This document shows, piece by piece, positions 1 to 8,166 of a stretch of 64,000 bases of DNA. Position 1 is the stretch's first letter. The number at the start of each line of letters is the position of its first letter. The DNA comes from Acidovorax sp. Leaf78 (GTDB taxonomy: Bacteria > Pseudomonadota > Gammaproteobacteria > Burkholderiales > Burkholderiaceae_C). The stretch spans positions 109,518 through 173,517 of the forward strand of contig NZ_LMLZ01000006.1 of NCBI RefSeq assembly GCF_001422735.1, written 5' to 3'. The notes beneath the pieces were generated by a model, which was not told the origin of the DNA, ran no database searches, and was given only the letters and a program-made list of their open reading frames with translations. The position numbers were made by a program, and so were the translations under genes.

Positions 1-51
1 CAGTTTGGCGTGCGCGTGCTGGAGCTGCGACGCGGGCAGGTGCCTGCATGA
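1..51 (+). CDS. 3' end of an upstream gene (partial)
   Basis: Sixteen codons and a TGA stop are open from the first base; the visible tail reads QFGVRVLELRRGQVPA. The stop overlaps the ATG of the next gene in an ATGA arrangement, so the two are probably co-translated. Family cannot be told from the tail. In type VI effector loci the gene before the effector is usually a loader or a spike-associated protein, so this is a reasonable but unproven guess. Confidence 0.5.
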   Translation, partial: QFGVRVLELRRGQVPA

Positions 52-1215
52 GCCCGACGCCAGCGTCCATCCCCGCAAGCAACGCTGGGACAGCCAAAGC
101 GCAGGTCAAGCCCAACAGCTACCCGCGCCCATGCGACATGGGTAACTGTGTGGGTTGCGTGTTGCCCAAAACCAGCCCGCTACTCAGCCCGCCCAATAAT
201 CGCCCCGAGACTGAGGAAGAAGGCTGGTTCGATAAGTTCAAGCAAGGTGCCATGGACGCAGCGCAGTACTACAAGGACAACATCTCGGAGTCGATGCACG
301 AGTTTGGCGCCAACGCCATGGACACAGGGGTAAGGTGGCCATGGCCGGGGGGGGGCCACTGCGGCGGCTGGCGGTATGGTTGCGGCGACAGGTATCGGAG
401 CGCCAGTGGGCGCTGGCATGGCCACGGCGGGTGGCGCTACGGCAGCAGCCGGAGGTGTCGTGGGCGCAGTGGGGGCGGGCACTGACTCCGCGGCTACAGC
501 ACTGGACGTGGCGGCAGATTGGGCGCTCACAGGGAAGACTCCAGACTTGGTGAAGCCACTTGTGGCTTTGGGGGAGAGGGTTCTGACCAACATGGTCCTT
601 AAGAAAGTGCCGGGGTTAGGCGCTGGGGGAAAAGGTAAGAATGACAAAGGCGGCGGCTCGGGATTATCGGGTGCGTATATTCCTGGTACGGGCGGACCTT
701 GTATTGTTGGGATATATTCGTAAATCAAAAATAAATGCGGAGTTGGACAACAAGCCCACCATATCATTCCTGACACATTAGCTAGAACTAGTAACCGTGC
801 TCAAGGTAGCAAGGGCATTGGGCGTATTCCCGGAATGGCTAGCTTTGGGGGCGGGCCTTCGATTTGTTTGCAAGGCAATGCAGGGACACAGGGATCGGAG
901 CACAACACAGCGCACCAGTGCGATGACGAGCTTTGCGAAGCAGCCAAGCGAACGGACAATGGGCCGGTGGGGACGATACCTGTCAGCGAAGCGGTGCCTG
1001 TCGCAATGAAGGCTGCAATTGCAGCGAGGCCGGATTGCAAAGCGCAAATTGAAGCCGAGGTACGCAAGACATACCCTGATTTTGAGAAAGACAACCGGTC
1101 GATGAATGGTGCTGGTAAGCCTGCAGAGGGCGATGCCAAAGCACATCTGGATAGTGGGGGTACCGCAAACGGAAATAATCGTAAGAACCCAACCGGAGGT
1201 CGAAAATCACGATGA
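48..1215 (+). pseudogene. Broken polymorphic-toxin effector with C-terminal AHH/HNH-type nuclease domain
   Basis: Three frames must be joined to read one protein. The N-terminal part (48 to about 333) has a Cys-containing segment (PCDMGNCVGCV) and an amphipathic stretch. The frame then slips near 333 and again in a run of nine G at 347-355. After that comes a long Ala/Gly-rich segment (MVAATGIGAPVGAG onward). A TAA at 721-723 interrupts the same frame just before the toxin domain, which has QQAHHIIPD, then GSEHNTAHQCDD and a conserved-looking tail to 1215. The AHH and HN-H signatures fit the HNH/endonuclease VII fold toxins of type VI or contact systems. The glycine-rich middle resembles the membrane-active region of PAAR-linked effectors. 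Two frameshifts plus a nonsense codon argue for a dead gene, although sequencing error in the G9 run could explain part of it. Confidence 0.7.
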
Positions 1216-2198
1216 GCGCTGAATTAACTTTTACTGCAGCAATGGCTTACACAGATAAAAGTGCTTATATGGCCGGCGCTGGAGACGCGTTAGAGACCTT
1301 TGCTCGATTTACTCGGGTAGTTTGTTATGATACGGAGCACCATCAAAAATGGGTTCGGCACGATCAAGACTGGCGCGCCGTTTCATTAGCTTATTTTGGA
1401 CCGCAAGAAGAGAATTTCGATGATATTGTTGTGCTGTCTGAGGAGGGCGATGTGCGATACATCGGCGATCATGATCCCTTGCTGGAAAAAATACCGGGTG
1501 CTGGCATATTTGGCAATGATGCCAAAGGATGGGGATATCTTGCAGATATCCAACAGATCGGAAATTCGCTTTATGCCTGCGGGTACAAAGGGCAGGTCTA
1601 TAAGAGATGCGGTCCCAATGATTGGGTGCATATTGACACGGGTTTGCTACAGGATCCAAAAACCCCTCAGGAACAACAAATTGCCCTGTCGGTCATCAAT
1701 GGTCCTAACGAAAACGCCATTTACGCAGCTGGCTATCAGCACGCCGATTGGCTTCCACCCAAAGCGTTCTTTTTTAACGGCAGTCACTGGAGGGAAATCG
1801 AATTACCGGAAGTAGCGGAGCGCGTTGTAAACATGTATGTGGAGTCCGAGACCCGTATCTGGATGTGCGGCTCCAACGGGACGTTGTTGTTGGGTAATGC
1901 GGAAGATGGCTTTCAAAGCCTGTCCACCTTGGATGACAACCAACTGTTCACTTCAGTGTGCAAGTTCCAGAACAAGATATGTCTGGCATCAAATATGGGC
2001 TTGTTCGCCTATGACCCTGCCGATCCAAGTGCAGGCATTCGCAGGGTCATCACTGGCCTGCAACCCGAGCTGCAGGACGCCAACATCGTGGACTGCTACG
2101 ACAACGTTCTGTGGTCGATTGGCGCCAAGGACATAGCGCGGTTTGACGGCGCGAAGTGGGAACGCATCGACCATCCTGACAACCCTGCCATTCGATAG
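1212..2198 (+). CDS. Beta-propeller-like protein coupled to the toxin gene
   Basis: 328 residues. The ATG overlaps the stop of the broken effector (ATGA), so it was translated as part of that operon. There is no signal peptide. Repeated blocks of the form hydrophobic-Gly-x-x-Gly with aromatic strands (LYACGYKGQVYKR, IYAAGYQHADW, IWMCGSNGTLLLG, ICLASNMGLFAYD, LWSIGAKDIARFDG) at about 40-55 residue spacing look like blades of a propeller. I do not recognise a named family. Position directly behind a nuclease toxin suggests an immunity or effector-handling role; this is an inference from context. Unlike the effector, the frame is intact. Confidence 0.7.
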   Translation: MSAELTFTAAMAYTDKSAYMAGAGDALETFARFTRVVCYDTEHHQKWVRHDQDWRAVSLAYFGPQEENFDDIVVLSEEGDVRYIGDHDPLLEKIPGAGIFGNDAKGWGYLADIQQIGNSLYACGYKGQVYKRCGPNDWVHIDTGLLQDPKTPQEQQIALSVINGPNENAIYAAGYQHADWLPPKAFFFNGSHWREIELPEVAERVVNMYVESETRIWMCGSNGTLLLGNAEDGFQSLSTLDDNQLFTSVCKFQNKICLASNMGLFAYDPADPSAGIRRVITGLQPELQDANIVDCYDNVLWSIGAKDIARFDGAKWERIDHPDNPAIR

Positions 2199-2217
2199 AA
2201 ACCGGGAACTAAACGCC

Positions 2218-2307
2218 ATGGCCGACGAAGCAGCCACCGCAAAAGATGCTCAGTTCGTACTGGTCAATCTGGTACCGGACGTGTGCGAAGCGCAATTTGG
2301 GTACTAA
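2218..2307 (+). pseudogene. 29-codon ORF, probable remnant
   Basis: ATG to TAA encodes 29 residues beginning MADEAATAKDAQFV and ending EAQFGY. It lies 19 bp after the propeller gene and 11 bp before the next start, without a strong Shine-Dalgarno of its own. It looks like the first codons of a larger gene lost by deletion, but a leader peptide cannot be excluded. Confidence 0.3.
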
Positions 2308-2318
2308 GGTGAGTTCAA

Positions 2319-2840
2319 ATGAATATTGAAGCAGTTGCCTTGATGAAATTCTTAGGTCATAGCAGTATTCATCAACGTTTTGACGAATATTTGCATGCAC
2401 ATGAAATAAAGAGAAGACCTAAAATCGGCGGCAGTACCTATAATCCATACATTGAAGTCAAGAAACAAGGGCTTAATATTATATTTTTGGGTGATAATGA
2501 ATCGAATGAAAAGGGTATTCTGCCAAGAAGCCGCGGAGGCTACATATTCAGCTCATTAGACATTTATGTAAAAAAAGGGGACGGTTTCTCCCCCTGCTTA
2601 GGTTCACTTCCGTTTGGTTTGAGCCGCGAACTTACACAAGTAAAAGTTCGAGATGTGCTGGGAAAGCCTAGACATGTGACCTCCGATGAGGAGTGGAGTG
2701 CTAATGTTGATTTTTATTTACTCCAAGATTTGGTTGTGGCCATAAAATACACTGACATGCAAGGTGGCGCTATTAGTATGGTGGATATCCGCCTTCCGGA
2801 TAGCTGGGCACGCGATCATGGTATCGCTCCTAAAGCATAG
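2319..2840 (+). CDS. Immunity-protein-like cytoplasmic protein
   Basis: 173 residues, ATG preceded by GGTGAG at a good distance. Soluble, mixed alpha/beta, with no signal peptide. A central LPFGLSRELTQVKVRDVLGK segment followed by a strand-rich DFYLLQDLVVAIKYTD is the pattern seen in several small immunity families, where a short loop-helix 'L..LTR.QVR.LLG.P' block precedes an acidic beta-sheet. AT-richer than the chromosomal genes after 5.9 kb. Placed downstream of a nuclease effector, an antitoxin role is likely; which toxin it matches is unknown because the adjacent effector is broken. Confidence 0.55.
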   Translation: MNIEAVALMKFLGHSSIHQRFDEYLHAHEIKRRPKIGGSTYNPYIEVKKQGLNIIFLGDNESNEKGILPRSRGGYIFSSLDIYVKKGDGFSPCLGSLPFGLSRELTQVKVRDVLGKPRHVTSDEEWSANVDFYLLQDLVVAIKYTDMQGGAISMVDIRLPDSWARDHGIAPKA

Positions 2841-2866
2841 GGTATTTGCGTGGCTACGCCCTCTAA

Positions 2867-3034
2867 TCTCACGATCACTTTGCTGAGCCTTCTAGGGCAG
2901 TCAACCAAAAGTCGTTCATTTTAGAAACTCTTGAATTGCTCAAAATTCTACAATTGCCTCACAACTTCGAAGAGCCTGAGCGAGAGGTTGGCGGAGATGA
3001 TTTTGAAAAAGAAGTGATGTTGAATGTGAATTGA
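2867..3034 (+). pseudogene. Remnant coding stretch
   Basis: Fifty-five codons are open between stops and end in TGA. The latter part reads as plausible acidic protein: SFILETLELLKILQLPHNF, then EEPEREVGGDDFEKEV. There is no start codon or ribosome site. Likely the 3' end of a lost immunity-type gene. Confidence 0.25.
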
Positions 3035-3849
3035 CACTGCGTGCGTATACGCCTTCAAGGTCTTCTCGATCGCTGTTGGAAGGATTATTTGAGTTTCCCT
3101 TCAACAGCCAGAGCTACGATGCTTAAAACCAGTTGCTGGGCCATTTTGTTCCTAGCGCTAACGTGCAGGCGATTTTTGACAAGCTGAATGTCAATGTTCG
3201 GCAACGCAGGTCTTCCCACTGTCCTGAGTAAATTATAGTAGCGGAGCGCACGCGTGGTATTACGCTTCATGTGCGGGGTTCCAAGCAAGCCGGCATAAAA
3301 ACACAATTAGGCGACGAAATTGCATTTCTCTTGGCCGGCATAATATTGAGACGTATGGAGGATTTGGCATCTGAACGTTACTTCGGCTACCTGCCTTATG
3401 ATCTGGCTTTTGGATGACACCTGAGCAAGTACTGCAGAAAGTACCAATGCTGCCCATCTGGTGACATGGCAGTGAACAACTTGGCTCTTGTATGTGGCGG
3501 TTGCCCGATGGAAATTTTGAGCAAGCGATATTCATTTTGATTTCTTGGGAAATCTATAGAATTTCAATTTGGGCACCATTTATGGCTGAGGAATTCAAGC
3601 TGCAGAGTTTTTAGCTTTTACTTAGACTTTGTGGCGCACACGATTGCCCAAATGTGAGATTGGACGCGCGATCAGCATCAAAGGCAAAAGTCGCCAGCGC
3701 TACATGTAAGATCAGTCCGAAGTCCGTGAAGCACTGGTGTACTAACGCGATAAAGATATCTTTATCGCTGCTACGAAAGAGAAGTTCGGCTGCTGAATGC
3801 GATTCCCTCGCAGCCGCTTCTAAACGATGTCCAAGCCTACACGGCGGAT

Positions 3850-3884
3850 ACCCACCCGCTGACCACCCACCCGCTGACCACCCA
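3850..3884 (+). repeat. 15-bp direct tandem repeat
   Basis: The unit ACCCACCCGCTGACC occurs twice head to tail (3850-3864 and 3865-3879) with the first five bases of a third. Fifteen bases keeps any reading frame. It ends about 25 bp upstream of the next gene start. Confidence 0.7.
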
Positions 3885-3909
3885 GCACTGTGCGCACGAG
3901 GTAATGATG

Positions 3910-4263
3910 ATGAACATTGAAAAGAAAATTCACCAAAACGTCGTTGGAAGCTTCTATGCCCACCTCTTGTTGTGCATGGTTTTGATTTATCTAAATTTTT
4001 GGTTTGAGTTTGCAAATTTTATTGCAGTCGCCTCAATATTTGCATTCGCGGAATTATTTTTGATTATTAATCGAAAAATTTCGCCAGATAACTTGGGAAC
4101 TATCGCTGTAGTTCAAATGACGGCAATTGTGGGAATGATTGGTTGCTATGACTATTTTTCTACAGGCCATGATCGATTGAATTTCTTCCTGAGCCTTGCT
4201 CTCGGCTCATCTTCTGCATTTTCTTGCTACGGTTTTTATTTTCGAGTGCGAGAGAAAAGATGA
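3910..4263 (+). CDS. Small inner-membrane protein, unknown
   Basis: 117 residues from the third of three consecutive ATG codons (3904, 3907, 3910); the CGAGG at 3897-3901 is only well spaced for the last. Three to four hydrophobic helices: about residues 13-33 (YAHLLLCMVLIYLNFWF), 37-53, 62-80 and 89-108, ending in a basic RVREKR tail, which suggests a cytoplasmic C-terminus. No family recognised. AT-rich like the rest of the island. Membrane proteins of this size are common immunity partners for pore-forming or lipid-targeting toxins, but nothing in the sequence proves that. Confidence 0.55.
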   Translation: MNIEKKIHQNVVGSFYAHLLLCMVLIYLNFWFEFANFIAVASIFAFAELFLIINRKISPDNLGTIAVVQMTAIVGMIGCYDYFSTGHDRLNFFLSLALGSSSAFSCYGFYFRVREKR

Positions 4264-4534
4264 TTTTTTCTGGCGAATTTGAGCGCTGGGAGCCATGCGC
4301 GCATTGATGTTGGTGCTGCCCTGTTTTGTGAGCAGGATGCGGGGCGTGGCAAAGGCCATAGCCAAACAACGGCGAGGGCCTTGTCTAGTAACTTGCAGAG
4401 TGGAGTGGAGCGAGCCGCACGACTAAATCTGAATGCATTATTGCGTGAGTTATATTCGATCTTATAAACCATCTTAAATTATGTCGGACCTTGATGATGT
4501 TCTCAGTCAACTTCAATAAAATTGGAGGGAAGAG
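4264..4534 (+). other. Intergenic, with a 12-codon micro-ORF
   Basis: No supported gene. A 12-codon ORF, MSDLDDVLSQLQ, lies at 4481-4519, directly before the Shine-Dalgarno of the next gene. It could be a leader or a leftover of a deleted gene; nothing else is recognisable. Confidence 0.3.
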
Positions 4535-5458
4535 GTGGCTGAAAAGCCACTGTTAAATCCTTATGATTTCGGGGACGATTTTAAATCTGCTGCTGAAGTC
4601 TTGCTGGGTTGTGCAATTAAATGGCTGTTGTTGAATAGGGCTCTTACTGCTGAAAAAATCACAAACATCTCCATTGAATACGATGAATTGATGGGAAAAA
4701 GTTGTGCGTCTTGTAGTAAGGGTTTTTTTCCAATGGGTATTTTTTCGGACGACGTGGCCGTCGATGTTCGTGCCTTCGCCATTGCATATTTTGGAAGCGG
4801 CGGTAGCTACTACGATGACTTTTTTCGTAGAAACGTAATCGACGCAAATCGATTGGACATGTATTCCATTCCGGACGATTTGATGACATATCGGTGCACT
4901 GATGAGTTTATCAGTAGCAGATTTGAAGAATTTCAGCGGGGAATTTTTTGTAAAAGCCCTGGTCATTATAGAAAAATAGAGCTCAATCCCGCGGAAAAGA
5001 CAGAAGCTGGATGGTTGGGTGCAATGGCGGGAATTGAGATAATTAATCCCAAAACAGAGCGCAACAGGCTCGATGATCTCAACAAGTTTTGGGCATTGGT
5101 AGATTGCGCATCGGAGATTGCGACCGAAAATGTGGCGTCAACGTTGGTGGCGCAAGCGGGAGCAGAATTGGGCGATGGCGTGTGGGAGTCAGTTAGAAAT
5201 TCCCTGGCGGCTTTTCCTTTTTTGGTCGCGATACGTTCAATCTTCGCTGATGCAGTACGTCTTGACGAAATTGGAGCATTGGGCGATATTCTGGGTCCGT
5301 GGCGTAATCTCAGCGATCATCAAGTCGCTGAGCTCTGCGAAATTTTCGACACGTTGGATAATGCTCGTAAAACGGCCGTGCTCTCCGCGGTCAAAAATGG
5401 GGTTTTTCATTGTGAGGGTTGGGCAGAAGAGTGGGATGACATCCTGTTAAATCGATAG
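4535..5458 (+). CDS. Orphan 307-residue protein of the toxin island
   Basis: GTG start with a strong GGAGGGAAGAG site a few bases upstream. 307 residues, soluble, acidic, no signal peptide and no membrane segment. The N-terminal half contains a CASCSKG motif near residue 57 and several aromatic-rich stretches (IAYFGSGGSYYDDFF). The C-terminal half is helical, with two similar repeats around AFPFLVAIRSIFADAVRLDEIG and LSDHQVAELCEIFDTL. I recognise no family. Context (island of toxin-associated genes, AT-rich, followed by a tiny membrane protein) suggests an immunity or accessory role. Codon use differs from the GC-rich genes beyond 5.9 kb. Confidence 0.6.
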   Translation: MAEKPLLNPYDFGDDFKSAAEVLLGCAIKWLLLNRALTAEKITNISIEYDELMGKSCASCSKGFFPMGIFSDDVAVDVRAFAIAYFGSGGSYYDDFFRRNVIDANRLDMYSIPDDLMTYRCTDEFISSRFEEFQRGIFCKSPGHYRKIELNPAEKTEAGWLGAMAGIEIINPKTERNRLDDLNKFWALVDCASEIATENVASTLVAQAGAELGDGVWESVRNSLAAFPFLVAIRSIFADAVRLDEIGALGDILGPWRNLSDHQVAELCEIFDTLDNARKTAVLSAVKNGVFHCEGWAEEWDDILLNR

Positions 5459-5499
5459 CATCGACAACTGTGCATTTGGTAAATATAAGGTGAATAAAA

Positions 5500-5706
5500 T
5501 TGCCAAAAATAATTTATGCGTTATTGTGTTTTGCTGTGCAGTCTTCTTTGATTTATTGGAATGTCTTCGGGGAATATACAATTTCCGCAGTTGTTCTTGT
5601 TGGCGTCGTAGTTATTTTTTTGTTGATTCCCAATTTTTCCGACCTGAAGAAAGGGGGCCGGCGCGATGTCTTGCTCATCGAGGATGAAAAAGAAAAAAGA
5701 CCGTGA
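5500..5706 (+). CDS. Small two-helix membrane protein (TTG start)
   Basis: 68 residues starting at TTG; a TAAGGTG site at 5486-5492 is correctly spaced for it. Two hydrophobic helices, about residues 3-20 (IIYALLCFAVQSSLIYW) and 26-45 (YTISAVVLVGVVVIFLLIP), then a charged tail (DLKKGGRRDV...EDEKEKRP). It follows the 307-residue orphan by 41 bp and is probably co-transcribed with it. A competing GTG at 5490 in another frame is less protein-like. Function unknown. Confidence 0.45.
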   Translation: MPKIIYALLCFAVQSSLIYWNVFGEYTISAVVLVGVVVIFLLIPNFSDLKKGGRRDVLLIEDEKEKRP

Positions 5707-5962
5707 TGCTTTTGCGTGGCACTAATTGAAAATGAAATTTTGCGAACACGCGCCAGCGGCATGAACAGCAAAGCGTAGGCAGGCAAGCATTGACACAAAA
5801 ATCCCCTATTTGATTCGGGTGCCACTTTTTTTCGTGACGGACGTCAGGGGCACTAAAGTGCCGACGCCGAAATCAACACGCGGCTACGTGATTTATCAAC
5901 CCGCCTGCTCTGGGGCCGCAGATTTTGATGCGAACACTGGCTGGTCGAGCTTTGCTCCTGCG
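5707..5962 (+). other. Right edge of the AT-rich island
   Basis: No gene. A 6-bp hairpin GGCACT-AA-AGTGCC lies at 5849-5862 without a T-tract. Base composition changes sharply to high GC just beyond this point, at the 3' end of the GGDEF-EAL gene. No attachment-site repeat was identified. Confidence 0.4.
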
Positions 5963-8035
5963 CTACCGCTCCAGCCAGTCCAGTGCGGCCGCTTCCCCCA
6001 TCGGCATAGCCACCACATGCCCCTGAATCATGTCGCACCCCAACCCCGCCAGCAACTCCACCTGCGCCTGCGTTTCCACCCCCTCCGCCACCGTCATGAT
6101 CTGCAAGCTGCGCCCCATCTGGATGATCGCGGTGACGATGGCCACGTCATCCGCATTCCCCGGGGTATCCACCACAAACGACCGGTCGATCTTGAGCTTG
6201 TCGATGGGATAACGCTTCAGGTACGCCAGCGATGAGTACCCGGTCCCGAAGTCGTCGATGGAGATCCCCACGCCTAGCGACTTGATGGCGTTCAGGGTGC
6301 TCAGCACGTCGCCGGTCTGGTGCATCAAGACCGACTCCGTCAGTTCGATCTCCAGGTATTGCGGCGCCAGGCCCGTGTCGCGCAGCACGGCGGCGATCTC
6401 GCCGGCCACATCGCGCTGGCGGAACTCCAGGGCCGAGAGGTTGACGGCCACGGGCACCATGGCCAGGCCCTGGTCCTGCCAGGCCTTGAGCTGGCGGCAG
6501 GCCTCGCGCATTACCCAGCGGCCAATGGGTGTGATGAGGCCGCGCGATTCGGAAAAGGTGATGAACTCGTCGGGGCCGACCAGGCCGCGCTCGGGGTGTT
6601 GCCAGCGCACCAGCGCCTCAAAGCCTTTGAGCGAACCGTCGGCCAGGCACATTTGCGGCTGGTAGTGCAGCACGAAGGCGTTGGTCAGGATGGCGTCGCG
6701 CAGCTGGCGTTCCTGGCGCAGCACGTCGATGCCGCCGGCGTCCATGCCGGGGGCGTAGACCTGGCGGTTGCCGCGGCCGTTGTCCTTGGCGTGGTGCATG
6801 GCGGCGTCGGCGCAGCGCAGCAGTGCGTCGCCCGTGTCGGCATGGTCTGGGAACAGGCTGATGCCGATCGAGGGAGAAATCGTCAGCGGCACCTGCTCGA
6901 CGGTGAAGGCGCCGTGCATGGCGTCCAGCAGTTGGTCTGCCACCTGCGTGGCGTCATCGGGGCCTTGCACGTCGGTGAGCACCACCACGAATTCGTCGCC
7001 GCCCAGCCGGGCCACCACGTCCGCGTCGCGCACGCCCTGGCGCAGCCGCTCGGCCACGTGGCACAGCAGCTGGTCGCCGGCCCGGTGGCCCAGCGAGTCG
7101 TTCACGGTCTTGAAGTGGTCGAGGTTCACGAACAGCACGGCCGCGCTGCCATGGCGGCGGCGCGCCAGCGACAGCACCTGCGACAGCTGCTCCATCAGGA
7201 AGTGCCGGTTGGGCAGCTGCGTGAGCGGGTCGTGCAGCGCGATGAAGGCCTCGCGCTCCTGCGCCTGCTTGCGGGCGGTGATGTCGCGCACCACCACGAT
7301 GCGGTAGTCCGCGTGGTGCAGCGGCATGGTCTTGCCCACGACTTCCACGGGAATGCCGTGACCGTCCTTGTGGCGGATGGTCACCTCGTACGGGTCTTCG
7401 CGGCCGGTGCGGGTGTAGTCGAGCGCTATGGATCGCCACTCGGGGCTGATGAAGTTGAAGATCGACAGGCCGGTGACTTCGGCCAGTCCATACCCGGTCA
7501 GGCGGGTGAGCGCCTCGTTGCCGTCGGTGATGATGCCGTCGCGGTGGAACACGATGGCCTCTTCGGTGGCCTCGGTGAACTTGCGCATGCGCTCTTCGCT
7601 CTGGCGCACGGTGCGCTCGGCGCGCCAGCGCTCGGTGATGTCGGTGATCAGCACGAAGGAGCCCACCTGCAGGCTCGCATCGGCGCCGAAGTGCGGGATC
7701 AGGTTGACCTCGATCATGCGCATCTCGCCGTTGGGCAGGGTCTGCTCGCGGGTGTACTTCACGTGTTCGCCGCGCGTGGAGCGCTCGACATGCGGCTCTA
7801 TGGCCGCCCAGGCCTTGTCGCCGATGGCCTCCTGCACCGTGAGGCCCAGGATGGAGTCGGTGCTGTGGCCGTTGTAGGCGGCATAGCCCTGGTTGGCAAA
7901 GCGGCAGCGCAGCGCGGGCACGTCGAAGTAAGCCATCAGCGCGGGCACCGAATCGGCGATCAGTCGCAGCAGCGAGTCGCTCGCGTCCCCCTGGCCTGCT
8001 GGTGCATTCGCTGCGGTATTGTTGGAATGTGGCAT
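5963..8035 (-). CDS. PAS-PAS-GGDEF-EAL cyclic-di-GMP signalling protein
   Basis: 690 residues, cytosolic. A PAS domain spans about 20-140, and a second about 145-255, ending in the typical VVVRDITARKQAQ linker. GGDEF at about 265-430 carries an intact GGDEF signature near 345 and an inhibitory-site RDAD exactly five residues before it. EAL at about 445-690 has an intact FEALVRW near 473 and DDFGTGYSSLAYLK. Both catalytic signatures are present, so the protein could make and degrade c-di-GMP, with PAS sensing deciding. In such hybrids one domain is often dominant in vivo. Divergent from the helicase gene with about 130 bp between starts. Confidence 0.95.
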   Translation of the reverse strand: MPHSNNTAANAPAGQGDASDSLLRLIADSVPALMAYFDVPALRCRFANQGYAAYNGHSTDSILGLTVQEAIGDKAWAAIEPHVERSTRGEHVKYTREQTLPNGEMRMIEVNLIPHFGADASLQVGSFVLITDITERWRAERTVRQSEERMRKFTEATEEAIVFHRDGIITDGNEALTRLTGYGLAEVTGLSIFNFISPEWRSIALDYTRTGREDPYEVTIRHKDGHGIPVEVVGKTMPLHHADYRIVVVRDITARKQAQEREAFIALHDPLTQLPNRHFLMEQLSQVLSLARRRHGSAAVLFVNLDHFKTVNDSLGHRAGDQLLCHVAERLRQGVRDADVVARLGGDEFVVVLTDVQGPDDATQVADQLLDAMHGAFTVEQVPLTISPSIGISLFPDHADTGDALLRCADAAMHHAKDNGRGNRQVYAPGMDAGGIDVLRQERQLRDAILTNAFVLHYQPQMCLADGSLKGFEALVRWQHPERGLVGPDEFITFSESRGLITPIGRWVMREACRQLKAWQDQGLAMVPVAVNLSALEFRQRDVAGEIAAVLRDTGLAPQYLEIELTESVLMHQTGDVLSTLNAIKSLGVGISIDDFGTGYSSLAYLKRYPIDKLKIDRSFVVDTPGNADDVAIVTAIIQMGRSLQIMTVAEGVETQAQVELLAGLGCDMIQGHVVAMPMGEAAALDWLER

Positions 8036-8166
8036 GTCCCACCCGTGCTGGATTCCCGGTTATAGCCGATACACCGGGGGCGCTGCTCGGGTAGTTGCCC
8101 GGGTGCTCGGCGCCGCGCAGGGCGTGCCGATGCGTCGCAAAAAGGGTGTGGCCGGATAATCGGGGC

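Larger units (their letters stand above)
2841..3903 (+). other. 1-kb gene-poor, decayed stretch of the toxin island
   Basis: No intact gene could be supported on either strand. Short open frames are interrupted by many stops, base composition is irregular, and several short stretches read like protein for 15-50 codons and then break (2867-3034; 3630-3900, including RDKDIFIAATKEKFG and QPLLNDVQAYTADTHPL). Reads best as remnants of lost effector or immunity genes. No transposase or terminal inverted repeats were recognised. Confidence 0.5.

Noticed and set aside
3119-3187. 22-codon ORF with a lipoprotein-like start
   Set aside because: No ribosome site, inside a decayed stretch, ends after 22 codons; likely chance.
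3085-3535. Two minus-strand ORFs of 73 and 91 codons
   Set aside because: No domain, no start signals, overlapping each other in a decayed zone; transposase remnants were considered but no motif is seen.
5849-5862. GGCACT-AA-AGTGCC hairpin as a terminator or att site
   Set aside because: Short stem, no T-tract, no second copy at the other island edge.
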